A program made the position numbers and the translations under genes. A model generated the notes under the pieces. That model saw only the letters and a program-made list of their open reading frames with translations, had not been told where the DNA came from and made no database searches. A stretch of DNA of 64,000 bases from an uncultured Polycyclovorans sp. (GTDB taxonomy: Bacteria; Pseudomonadota; Gammaproteobacteria; Nevskiales; Nevskiaceae), in assembly GCA_936928855.1 (NCBI GenBank), contig CAKZHZ010000047.1, positions 1-64,000 on the forward strand, written 5' to 3'. Below are positions 51,701 to 58,753 of the stretch, in pieces; position 1 is the stretch's first letter; each line of letters opens with the position of its first letter.

Positions 51701-54631
51701 GCCGTCACTGGAACCGGCGACGGCCTTGATGACCGCGTAAATGCGGTCACCGTCGCGCTCAGCGTCAGCCAGACGTTTCAGGCCCACCACCGCGAGACCC
51801 TCGCTGATGGCGATGCCATCGGCCTCGCGGTCGAAGGTGCGCGGGTTGCCGGTGGGCGACAGGGCCTGGGTCTTGGAGAAGCAGAGAAAGCCGAACGGCG
51901 ACTGTACGGTGTCGATGCCACCGGCCAGCACGAAATTGCTGCGACCGGATTCCAGTTCGCTGACGCCGATGGAGATGGCGGCCAGCGACGAGGCGCAGGC
52001 AGCATCCACGGTGAAATTGAGACCGCCGAAATCCATCCGGTTGGCGACGCGGCCGGCGGCCACGTTGAGCAGGGTGCCGGCGAAGGACTCTTCGGTCCAT
52101 TCCGGCAGCCGTTCCCACACGCGCGGGTCAGGGTTCTCGACAAACCGCGGCAGTTCGGCACGCACGCCGTATTGCAGGCCGAGGTCGCCGAGGCCGCCGC
52201 CGGCGCCGAGGATGATGGAGGTGTTCTCGCGGTCGAAGCCGCCTTCGCCATAGCCGGCATCGGCCAGGGTGCGCTGCGCCACTTCCAGGGTCAGCAGCTG
52301 CATCGGATCGATCGACTTCATCGAGCGCGGCGGGATGCCGTAGCGCATCGGGTCGAACGGCACCTCGTCGAGGAAGCCGCCCCAGCGCGAGTAGACCTTG
52401 TCGCGGGTCTTGCGGTCGGCATCGAAGTACAGCTCCGGATCCCAGCGTTCCGGGGGCACCGGGCCGATGCTGCGGACCTGGTGCAGGATGTTGTGCCAGA
52501 AGGCGTCCGGTCCGTCCGCCTTGGGCAGCAGGGTGCCGATGCCGACGATGGCGATGTCGGCAGGTTGTGCCTGCTGCTGGCGCTGACGACGGCCGTCGGC
52601 CAGCGCGTCGAGTTGCACCTGGGCGCCGCGGCAGACGTCGAGGTGAAGGTCTTCCATGCCGACCGCCTCGCGTCGCAGGGTCGCGACCTGGCCGATCATG
52701 TACATGCCCTGGTCCCGCTGGCCGGCGTCGTCGATGGTGACGATGCGGCCGTCCTCGCCGCGGTTCACGCCTTTCGAGGCGATGCGCAGGCGGCCGAGGT
52801 TGAGGTCTTCCAGCACGTCGCGGATCTCTTCGGCGCTGCGGCCTTCGCGGATCAGGGTGCGGCGGGTTTCGAAGAACTCGCGGGCAAACTGGGTATCGAC
52901 ACAGCGTGAGGCGTGGCCGGGGCCGGTTTCCAGGTTGACGGTGTGCTCGCAGCGCAGCGCCTCGTCCTGGAAGGCCTGGACGATGCCGCCGGTGGACACG
53001 ATCTCACGGGTGAACAGGTAGGCGGTGCCCATCAGCGCGCCGACCTTCATGCCGCGGGCGGCCAGCGGGGCGGTCATGGCGGCCACCATGGCCGCCGACA
53101 GGCCGTCGTGGATGCCGCCGGCGAACAGCACGTGCACGTCCTTGGCCTGCGCCGGCGTCACCTCGCTGAGCAGGACCTCGATCATCTGCTCCCACAGTGC
53201 GTAGCTGGCCAGCGGTCCGACATGGCCGCCGCATTCGCGGCCCTCGAACACGAAGCGGCGGGCGCCCTGTTCCAGATAGAGGCGCAACAGCGCCGGTGCC
53301 GGCGCATGGATGTAGGTCTTGATACCGCGGGACTCGAAGGCTGCCGCCTGATCGGGGCGGCCTCCGGCAATCAGCGCGAACGGCGGCGGGCACTTCCAGA
53401 TCTCCGCGCACTGCTCCTCGCGCAGGGCATGGGGTACAAAACCCAGCATGCCGACGCCCCAGGGGCGATCGCCGATGCGGTCGCGGGTCTGCTCCAGCAT
53501 CTCGCGTACCTGCGGACCGCGCATCAGCGCCAGCGCCAGCATCGGCAGCGCGCCCCCCTTGGCCACTTCAACGGCAAAGTCGGGGACGTCGGAGACCCGG
53601 GTCATCGGGCCCTGCACCAGCGGAAAACGGGTGCCGTGCGAGGTTGCCAGCGCACCCGCTTCATCAAGGAAGGCCAGTTCGGCGGCCTGCGTGATCTGCT
53701 GCTGGCTGGCGCGACGCAGCGCCTGCAACAGCGGGGCCACGCGCCCAAAGCGACGGCGATACACCGCAGCGATGCCGATGCCCTGGCCGACCGGAATGAG
53801 GTGCTCGGGCTGTCCGGACCAGCCCAGTCGCGCCTGACGACGGGCACGCCAGTCGTCGACCCCGAGGTCGCCGGCTTCGGCGCTGCGATCATCGGCCTCG
53901 GCATCCTTCAGGGCTGCCGAGGAGGGACGCCCATAGGCGCGCAACAGTGTCTCGATGCGTTCGCCGTAGAGACGGCATTCGGCACCGTTGAGGCGCGACA
54001 GTTCGTTCTGCAGCGATGCCGGCAGCGGTGATTCCTGCAGCAGCAGCAGGGCATCGTCGAGGATCACGCCGCGTGCGCCTGCGGCCCGGCAGGCCGCAGC
54101 GGTGTGGACACCCACACCGCCCCGCACCAGCACCGGCAACGCGGTGTGGCCCTGCAGCTTCTGCAGCAGGATGAAGCTGGTGTCTTCGCCAACCCAGCCG
54201 CCAGCCTCGTGGCCCAGGGCGATCAGACCGTCAACGCCGTCACCCAGCGCCGTGGCGCCTTCAACGCTGCATTGCTCTGCCCAGATCTGCAGGCTGCCGT
54301 GTACGGCACGCAGTGTCTGCGCGGCGGCCAGCTGGGTTGCAGCCGGTGCCGAGGCGAGGAACACGGTGAGACTGCGGTCGGTGCAGCCGCCCAGCAGACG
54401 ACTGCCCAAGGCCGCCTGCGCCGGCGCCAGGCGCAAGCCGATACGAGCCTCGGTCTGTCCGCAGAGGCTGCGGAAGGCCGCAGCGGCGGCCTGTTCGTCG
54501 GCGCTGTGTTCGAGGTCGAGAACCCCGGTGGCACCGGCACGCGCCACGGCGACTGCGAGACTGGGGCTGAGGTCCGCCGGATTCAGGCCGTAGAGGTCAA
54601 AGGCGGGAGCAGAAGTCGGGGTATGCAGCAT
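45698..54631 (-). CDS. Giant iterative PKS/FAS-like synthase: NMO-NMO-KS-AT-ACPx4-KR-DH
   Basis: 2977 aa. Residues 1-240 and ~330-640 are two nitronate-monooxygenase/PfaD-like FMN barrels, candidate enoyl reductases: the second keeps ECGGHVG, the first has EAGGWVG. KS 691-1135 has Cys879 (DAACASS), His1014 (EAHGTGT) and His1054 (GHTKAS). AT ~1247-1545 has Ser1347 (GHSYGE) and His1452. Four ACPs carry Ser 1794, 1898, 2000 and 2103 in LG(V/I)DSIKR. KR ~2190-2640 has TGGARGI, Ser2573 and Tyr2586. DH 2701-2960 has HRIDGKLVLP. This full reducing set suits iterative synthesis of a reduced or polyunsaturated chain, as in PUFA-synthase and ArsA-type systems. Confidence 0.93.
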   Translation of the reverse strand: MLHTPTSAPAFDLYGLNPADLSPSLAVAVARAGATGVLDLEHSADEQAAAAAFRSLCGQTEARIGLRLAPAQAALGSRLLGGCTDRSLTVFLASAPAATQLAAAQTLRAVHGSLQIWAEQCSVEGATALGDGVDGLIALGHEAGGWVGEDTSFILLQKLQGHTALPVLVRGGVGVHTAAACRAAGARGVILDDALLLLQESPLPASLQNELSRLNGAECRLYGERIETLLRAYGRPSSAALKDAEADDRSAEAGDLGVDDWRARRQARLGWSGQPEHLIPVGQGIGIAAVYRRRFGRVAPLLQALRRASQQQITQAAELAFLDEAGALATSHGTRFPLVQGPMTRVSDVPDFAVEVAKGGALPMLALALMRGPQVREMLEQTRDRIGDRPWGVGMLGFVPHALREEQCAEIWKCPPPFALIAGGRPDQAAAFESRGIKTYIHAPAPALLRLYLEQGARRFVFEGRECGGHVGPLASYALWEQMIEVLLSEVTPAQAKDVHVLFAGGIHDGLSAAMVAAMTAPLAARGMKVGALMGTAYLFTREIVSTGGIVQAFQDEALRCEHTVNLETGPGHASRCVDTQFAREFFETRRTLIREGRSAEEIRDVLEDLNLGRLRIASKGVNRGEDGRIVTIDDAGQRDQGMYMIGQVATLRREAVGMEDLHLDVCRGAQVQLDALADGRRQRQQQAQPADIAIVGIGTLLPKADGPDAFWHNILHQVRSIGPVPPERWDPELYFDADRKTRDKVYSRWGGFLDEVPFDPMRYGIPPRSMKSIDPMQLLTLEVAQRTLADAGYGEGGFDRENTSIILGAGGGLGDLGLQYGVRAELPRFVENPDPRVWERLPEWTEESFAGTLLNVAAGRVANRMDFGGLNFTVDAACASSLAAISIGVSELESGRSNFVLAGGIDTVQSPFGFLCFSKTQALSPTGNPRTFDREADGIAISEGLAVVGLKRLADAERDGDRIYAVIKAVAGSSDGKALGLTAPRPDGQIRALNRAYAKAGFSPSTLSLFEAHGTGTPVGDKAEAETITRALRAEKAAPQTVAVGSVKTLVGHTKASAGVAGLIKMALSLYHRVQPAHFGVDAPIEPLAAADAPAYLLKQPRPWVAHPDHPRRAGVSAFGFGGTNFHAVLEEYQGAQPAAAGHDQWPQELLVFRARDVAQLQQQIEQLVPVARAPGRLKLGTLAQSLAGAAGRHADAPVTLALVAQDFNALHRDLDAVLAHLHEGKPLPPGARLNRETPAVAPALAFLFPGQGAQHLNMGRETGLYFDEIRGALELADRTLAAQLPRRLSDYALPPSAFDAATEQAQQQALTDTRVAQPAIGAVALGYLALARRLGLQPQATAGHSYGEYVALAAAGVISAEDCLRLSAVRGAAMADASAASVPGTMAAVQGDRSAIESQLEAFEGVRVANHNSPGQSVISGPRAAVEAAVEALGKAGLRCTPLPVSGAFHTELVAGARPPLSAAIQSTAFVRGEVPVYSNRSGAPYPDDPGAMKALLDEHLLSSVEFVKEITAMADQGCRLFVELGPKSICANMARAILDGRADTATVSLDGQGGGLRGLLLGLAELWTRGVALQAQRLFDGRDLPMVEITALAQAAAEPALPAHVWMVSGGCARPQQDRERRTGSLPALTRATADAARAAAATAAAPPSGAVTPPAAPAAAPALPTGIGSDALLAYQQTMQQFLALQERVLQQALGALPPGTAAPAPMAPPTLAVPPPVANPAATTATAPVAAIAATPPASPEVSNPAATQVQVQVDRRAVLLGIVAERTGYPEDMLGLDADLEADLGVDSIKRVEIMGALQKALPDTIGSALQAHMEQFTQARSLAAILTALDAVAPLPTEMPAAAAPAAPAAAHAPAVDLRALLLGIVAERTGYPEDMLALDADLEADLGVDSIKRVEIIGALQKALPADTGTALHAQMETFTQARTLNAVLTALAAIAPAAPLAPQAETSAPPAAHTAMDPRPLLLGIVAERTGYPEDMLGLDADLEADLGIDSIKRVEIVGALQKALPAEAGQALQAEMERFTQARTLNAVLAALDTVMPAASSPAPAAAPASPAASPAAPAYPALLLGIVAERTGYPEDMLALDADLEADLGVDSIKRVEIIGALQQALPPAIGQALQAGMESLTQARSLNAVLQALDALTPQAAPPAATPPVVADAATDNGGTEDRDSASSIPRYVVRPVPAPLPPHRKTLSGATLVLGGPEAITEALSARLRAEGLNPTTLQQLGPDDLRGALQAAAAAGTPVKAVLHLSGLTPTPDADGIGAHLLPLLNLAQAMGKAFDGIRLIAASRLGGSFGRDSEGDGDLLAGGLNGMLNCLRFEYPEARLRAVDFDGQTDTEIVAALCDELLCDDPAPEVGYIGSERTGSRVLAQSVGSGVGLEPAADWVVLATGGARGITAELLEAMAVPGMRFVLIGRTAEPPAEADATLALTDAAALRSHFVGEARKAGETPRPAEIDRRIQALMAAREIRHNLARLRETGASVDYQACDVRDAGAFAGLLDQLYQQHGRIDAVIHGAGVIEDKLVVDKTEASFRRVIGTKLDGARVLADHLRPDSLKLLCFFTSVAGRFGNRGQSDYAAANETLNRMAWALHRRWPDTRVMAVNWGPWDAGMASEAVRDGFRAQGIEPIPVPAGRRFWIDELRHGARSDVELVAGRGRWGEGEADPVNPPTAAANDLVLIAHAPRMGPGGAMTLDHVFSAGRDPYLLDHRIDGKLVLPAAGAAEWMAQFAAAAWPGWQVSEIRDLRQFNGITLERDGERLIQLRARASSHSDAGTQSITVEMVDPAQKRPCYRATVCLVEQLPAAPKLDLAALAEAQPVSASDAYHRYLFHGPRFQLIDRIDGVARAGIDAQVRGAEVTAWVERPGQWLFDPGLLDLAPQLAIVWSRVQHDMTALPSAFGRVQRFAGATLDQPLRLALRMLPDEQANAVRYDAWFIDTEGRVALAMERCEGHMSAALNRLAGEASHRG
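48184..49354 (-). repeat. Four tandem ACP-coding repeats inside the large synthase
   Basis: Four units of about 309-315 bp, each encoding LLGIVAERTGYPEDML, LEADLG(V/I)DSIKRVEI and a QARxLxAxL end, are separated by Ala/Pro-rich linkers. The cores are nearly identical at protein level and highly similar in DNA, so the array can expand, contract or be misassembled from short reads. Confidence 0.92.
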
Positions 54632-54646
54632 GTTCGAACCCGCGCG

Positions 54647-55462
54647 TTAGCGCTTGATGCCCTCAAGAAAGGGCACTTCCATCACTTTTTCGTGAACGAT
54701 CGGGCCATGCCCGAAGTAACCACCTTCACCGAAGCACTCGCCATGATCGGCGGTGATGATGAAGTGGGTGTTGCGGGGGGCCTTGGCGATCAGGGCGTCG
54801 AGCAGGGTGTCGACATGTTCAACCGTCTTCACCTGCTGTTCGTGCAGGGATTTCATCTGGTCGTCGTCGAAGAAGCGGTCGTCGGTGCCCTGTCCGAGTT
54901 CGTCGTCCAGCCGTTTGAAAACGCCGTGCACACCGGAAATGTGCGGCAGGCTGTCGCCATCAAGCATGTAGGGGTAATGGGTTTCGCCGAGATTGAGGAA
55001 GTGGAAGCTGGGCTCGTCCTCGTCGAACTCCACCTGGTCGATGATGCCGCCGAAATCGTTGTGGTTCGCCATCAGCTTGTAGTCATCGAAGTGGCGGTTG
55101 AGGTGCGACAGCGGGTTCAGCACCGGCAGCGACACGCGCGCCACCGTGCGGTAGCCGTTTTCCTGCAGCACGTGGGGCAGCGACAGCTGGGGAACGAAGT
55201 TCCGGAATGACAGGCCATCGATGCCGAGGCGGTTCACCCACTGGGCAAACTCCTTCTTATAGACCTCGGAAGCGAAGACCCCTTGTGGACTGGTGTGGGG
55301 CACCATGCCCATGAGGTAGGTGTAGTGGGAGGGCGAGGTCCAGGAGGCGTAGCTGTAACGCTTCTCGCCGACGCCGATACGGTCCATGTTGGGGGTGCGG
55401 GCGCGGGCATAGCTGTCGTAGCGACAGCTGTCCATGACGATAAAGACAACGTCCTTGCTCAT
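54647..55462 (-). CDS. Short sulfatase/alkaline-phosphatase-superfamily hydrolase
   Basis: 271 aa from the ATG at 55462, directly before SKDVVFIVMDSCRYDS. It has the superfamily's first metal Asp (VMDSCRYD), a nucleophile-position Thr/Ser in SWTSPSHYTYLMGM and the second metal cluster TADHGECFGEGGYFGHG. There is no sulfatase CxPSR motif, so formylglycine chemistry is unlikely. At 271 aa it is much shorter than typical sulfatases. It is the first gene of the biosynthetic run, 15 bp before the giant synthase gene, which ties it to the pathway. The substrate is unknown. Confidence 0.78.
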   Translation of the reverse strand: MSKDVVFIVMDSCRYDSYARARTPNMDRIGVGEKRYSYASWTSPSHYTYLMGMVPHTSPQGVFASEVYKKEFAQWVNRLGIDGLSFRNFVPQLSLPHVLQENGYRTVARVSLPVLNPLSHLNRHFDDYKLMANHNDFGGIIDQVEFDEDEPSFHFLNLGETHYPYMLDGDSLPHISGVHGVFKRLDDELGQGTDDRFFDDDQMKSLHEQQVKTVEHVDTLLDALIAKAPRNTHFIITADHGECFGEGGYFGHGPIVHEKVMEVPFLEGIKR

Positions 55463-55821
55463 TGGGTACCAAACAGTTCGTGATCGACTTGAAAGACCCG
55501 CCTCGCCGGAACGAAACGGACGAAGGCATCCCCGGGGGGTGCCGGTCACCGCCTCCTGGCGTGGCGGACGGTTGCTTGCGCCTGCCGTCCGCCGGTCAGT
55601 GCGCGCACTGTCCCTTCGCCGGAAACCCTGATCGCGCCGCATCATGATGACCGGTTCATGTACGGTAACAGTCCCCCTTTTGGCTGACCCTAGGAGGTTC
55701 GCGCTGACCCACGTAAGCCTTTGCTGACGTGGTAGTCAACTGTGAATCTTACAGTGTGATGAACGGCAGTATCGACCCGACGGTCGGATCGGGGCTTCTG
55801 ATCCGGGTCTGCCGTCCAGCC
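55463..55821. other. Gene-free gap with the probable promoter of the PKS operon
   Basis: 359 bp between the LysR gene and the biosynthetic run. On the minus strand TTGACT (55734-55739) lies 17 bp before TTACGT (55711-55716), a fair -35 with a poor -10. CCACGT (55709-55714) and ACGTGG (55727-55732) form an inverted repeat overlapping it, a possible regulator site. No ORF with family features or RNA gene was recognised in the gap. Confidence 0.35.
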
Positions 55822-56712
55822 TTACGCTCGCGCCGCCGATGTTCGGGACTCGCGTAGCAGCGCGATCAGCGCGTCGGCCGCCTGGGAGCGAACGCGGCGG
55901 CGATGCCACACCAGCCCGAGCGAGCGGGTGAGATGCAGTTCCGGCAGCGCCAGCACCCGCAGACTGTCGTCCACCATGGAGGCGGGCAGCACACTCCATC
56001 CGAGGTTGATGGCCGCCAGCATCTTCAGGGTTTCCAGATAGTTGGTGGCCAATCGCACGTGGGGCGTCAGCCCATGGGCTTCCAGTGCCTCGCGAACGAT
56101 CCGGTGGGTATAGGTCTGGCGGTCCGGTAGCACGGCAGGGTGGTCCGCCAGCGACTGCAGCGGCACGGTGGTGCGGGCCGCAAGCGGGTGGTCCACCCCG
56201 ACCACCACCGCCAAGGGGTCTGGCCACACCAGTTCGCAATGCAGTCGGGGCTCAGGGTTCAGGGGCAGGGTGACGATGCCCAGCTCGAGATCGCCCGCGG
56301 CAACCGCATCGCACGCTTGTTCGGAGTCCATGAAGCTGAGGTCGAGGTCCACCCCGGGGTATTGCCGGGTGAACCGGCGCAGGACCGAGGGCAGACGGTG
56401 CAGGCCGATGTGGTGACTGGTGCCGATGCTGAGCCGGCCCTGTGTCGCATCCTGAAGGTGGGTGAGGGCGCGTCGCGCGTCCTCCAGGTCCTCAAGCGCC
56501 CGGCGGGCATAGGGCAGCAGCGCGAGACCGGCCTCGGTCAGGTGAACCCGGCGGCCGACCCGGTCGAACAGCGGGTGGTCCAGTCCGGCCTCCAGGGTGG
56601 CGATGCGCTTGCTGACGGCAGGCTGTGACAGGTGCAGTCGCTCCGCCGCCAGCGAAAACGAGCCAGCATCGGCAACGGCGACGAAGGCGCCCAGAGTCTG
56701 AAAGTCCATCAT
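55822..56712 (-). CDS. LysR-family transcriptional regulator, divergent from leuC
   Basis: 296 aa. N-terminal winged helix (LGAFVAVADAGSFSLAAERL, SQPAVSKRIATLE, LFDRVGRRVHLTEAG) and a two-lobed periplasmic-binding-type effector domain. It diverges from the leu genes with a 155-bp gap that holds a perfect 9-bp inverted repeat. LysR proteins next to leuCDB often activate them in response to the pathway intermediate 2-isopropylmalate; this assignment rests on position. It reads toward the PKS operon, so read-through or cross-control is conceivable. Confidence 0.9.
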   Translation of the reverse strand: MMDFQTLGAFVAVADAGSFSLAAERLHLSQPAVSKRIATLEAGLDHPLFDRVGRRVHLTEAGLALLPYARRALEDLEDARRALTHLQDATQGRLSIGTSHHIGLHRLPSVLRRFTRQYPGVDLDLSFMDSEQACDAVAAGDLELGIVTLPLNPEPRLHCELVWPDPLAVVVGVDHPLAARTTVPLQSLADHPAVLPDRQTYTHRIVREALEAHGLTPHVRLATNYLETLKMLAAINLGWSVLPASMVDDSLRVLALPELHLTRSLGLVWHRRRVRSQAADALIALLRESRTSAARA

Positions 56713-56732
56713 GCGACAACTATATCCGTTTG

Positions 56733-56756
56733 GAATCGTTTGTATAAAAACGATTC
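56733..56756. promoter_or_regulatory. LysR-type operator in the lysR-leuC gap
   Basis: GAATCGTTT (56733-56741) and AAACGATTC (56748-56756) are perfect 9-bp inverted arms around a 6-bp spacer GTATAA, giving a T-N11-A-like LysR recognition site. It lies 21 bp upstream of the lysR start and 112 bp upstream of leuC, the usual place for autorepression and divergent activation. Confidence 0.75.
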
Positions 56757-56867
56757 ATTGGAGTAATTGATATCGGGGCGCTAGTCTGCGCGCCCTGAAC
56801 CGCCTTTCCCGGCGACGGTCGTTTGACGGCCACCGCCTCAGGGCCAGCCACCACGGGAGCCAGCTCG

Positions 56868-58280
56868 ATGACCGCCAAGACGCTGTACGACAAAATCTGG
56901 GACGCCCACGTCGTCAAGGACTTCGGTGACCAGTCCGCGCTGATCTACATTGATCGGCACCTGGTGCACGAAGTGACCAGCCCGCAGGCCTTTGACGGTC
57001 TGCGCATGAACGGGCGCCAGCCCTGGCGCCTGGGCGCCAACCTGGCGGTGCCGGATCACAACGTGCCGACGGTGGATCGCCGTCTGGGCATCAAGGACCC
57101 GATCTCGCGGGCCCAGCTGGAGGCCCTGGACGCCAACTGCGCCGAGTTCGGCATCACCAAGTTCGACCTGATGGACGTGCGACAGGGCATCGTCCACGTC
57201 ATCGGCCCCGAGCAGGGCGCCACCCTGCCGGGCATGACGGTGGTCTGCGGCGACTCGCACACCTCCACGCACGGCGCCTTCGGTGCGCTGGCCTTCGGCA
57301 TCGGCACCTCCGAGGTGGAGCACGCGCTGGCCACCCAGACGCTGGTGCTGAAGAAGGCGCGCACCATGCTGATCCGCGTCAACGGCCATGTCGGGCCGGG
57401 GGTGACCGCCAAGGACATCACCCTGGCCATCATCGGTCGCATCGGCACCGCCGGAGGCACCGGCTACGTCGTGGAATATGCCGGCGAAGCCATCGAGGAC
57501 CTGTCGATGGAAGGGCGCATGACCCTGTGCAACATGGCCATCGAAGGCGGTGCCCGCGCCGGCCTGGTGGCGGTGGACGACAAGACCATTGCCTATGTGA
57601 AGGGGCGCCCTTACGCGCCGACGCCGGACCAGTGGGACGCGGCCGTGACCAACTGGCGCCAGCTGCGCAGCGATCCCGGCGCCAGCTTCGACAAGGTGGT
57701 GGAGCTGGAGGCACGCGACATCGAGCCGCAGGTGACCTGGGGGACCTCACCGGAAATGGTGGGGCCGGTGTCCGCCCGCGTGCCCGACCCGGCGCGGGAA
57801 AGCGATCCGGTCAAGCGCAATGGCCTGGAGAAGGCATTGACGTACATGGGGCTGGACGCCAATACCCCGATCGAGCAGATCGCCATCGACAAGGTATTCA
57901 TCGGCTCCTGCACCAATTCCCGCATCGAGGACATCCGTGCCGCTGCGGCCGTGGTGAAGGGGCGTCGCAAGGCCGACAGCGTGAAGCTGGCGATGGTGGT
58001 GCCGGGTTCCGGGCTGGTGAAGCAGCAGGCCGAGGCCGAGGGGCTGGACCGGGTGTTCCTGGACGCCGGCTTCGAGTGGCGCGAGCCGGGGTGCTCCATG
58101 TGCCTGGCGATGAATGCCGACCGGTTGGAGCCGGGTGAGCGCTGCGCCTCCACCTCCAACCGCAATTTCGAGGGACGACAGGGGCAGGGCGGCCGTACCC
58201 ATCTGGTGTCGCCGGCGATGGCAGCGGCGGCAGGTATCGCCGGCCACTTCACCGATGTGCGTCGGTTGGCGGCGTCATGA
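56868..58280 (+). CDS. leuC: 3-isopropylmalate dehydratase large subunit
   Basis: 470 aa. With LeuD it isomerises 2- to 3-isopropylmalate using a 4Fe-4S cluster. Cluster cysteines are in FIGSCTNSRIEDIR and PGCSMCLAMN. VCGDSHTSTHGAFGALAFGIGTSE is the substrate/cluster region. The ATG at 56868 gives the family N terminus TLYDKIWDAHVV. Its stop overlaps the start of a hotdog thioesterase gene (ATGA), which displaces leuD from its usual adjacent place. Confidence 0.98.
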   Translation: MTAKTLYDKIWDAHVVKDFGDQSALIYIDRHLVHEVTSPQAFDGLRMNGRQPWRLGANLAVPDHNVPTVDRRLGIKDPISRAQLEALDANCAEFGITKFDLMDVRQGIVHVIGPEQGATLPGMTVVCGDSHTSTHGAFGALAFGIGTSEVEHALATQTLVLKKARTMLIRVNGHVGPGVTAKDITLAIIGRIGTAGGTGYVVEYAGEAIEDLSMEGRMTLCNMAIEGGARAGLVAVDDKTIAYVKGRPYAPTPDQWDAAVTNWRQLRSDPGASFDKVVELEARDIEPQVTWGTSPEMVGPVSARVPDPARESDPVKRNGLEKALTYMGLDANTPIEQIAIDKVFIGSCTNSRIEDIRAAAAVVKGRRKADSVKLAMVVPGSGLVKQQAEAEGLDRVFLDAGFEWREPGCSMCLAMNADRLEPGERCASTSNRNFEGRQGQGGRTHLVSPAMAAAAGIAGHFTDVRRLAAS

Positions 58281-58753
58281 ATCCCCTGCGCAATCTCGAC
58301 CCGTCCAAGGGGCAGCGCTACTTCGTCGAGTCGGTGCCCCACAGCGTGGCGCTGGGGCTGGAGTTCGGCGCCTCCGGCGTCGGCTGGGTGCGTCTGGAAC
58401 TGCCCTGGCGGGAGGATCTGGTGGGCGACCCGGAAACCGGTGTGGTCCACGGCGGTGTCATCACCACCTTGGTCGATGCCGGCTGCGGCAGCGCCGTCCT
58501 GACCTGCCTTGAAGAGCTGCAGCGCATCGTCACGCTTGATCTGCGCATCGACTATCTGCGTCCGGCCGGGCGTGGGCGCCGGCTGCGCTGCCGCGCCGAG
58601 TGCTACCGCCTGACCCGGCAGGTCGCCTTTGTGCGGGCGGTGGTGGACGACGGCGACGAGGCCGATCTGGTAGCCACCTCTGCCGCCACGTTCATGGTGT
58701 TGCACGAGGATCGTTCCGTGGTGCGACCGTCGCCCGAGGTATCCGCATCATGA
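58277..58753 (+). CDS. PaaI-like hotdog thioesterase, first of two inside the leu operon
   Basis: 158 aa. Single hotdog domain with GVVHGGVITTLVDAGCGSA, the HGG(x)..L.D motif of the PaaI group, and DLRIDYLRPA. These hydrolyse short or aromatic acyl-CoA or acyl-ACP thioesters. The start overlaps leuC by 4 bp and the stop overlaps the next thioesterase by 4 bp, so the three are translated together. It could recycle CoA from stray 2-keto-acid pathway thioesters (inference). Confidence 0.88.
   Translation: MNPLRNLDPSKGQRYFVESVPHSVALGLEFGASGVGWVRLELPWREDLVGDPETGVVHGGVITTLVDAGCGSAVLTCLEELQRIVTLDLRIDYLRPAGRGRRLRCRAECYRLTRQVAFVRAVVDDGDEADLVATSAATFMVLHEDRSVVRPSPEVSAS

Noticed and set aside
49811..52909. 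A 1032-codon plus-strand open frame inside the giant synthase
   Set aside because: Antisense to KS-AT with intact catalytic motifs on the minus strand; the plus product is His/Arg/Gln-rich without domains.
36274..55462. Alkylresorcinol (Ars-type) cluster
   Set aside because: The synthase architecture is similar in style, but no type III PKS (ArsB/ArsC-like) gene is present in the window.
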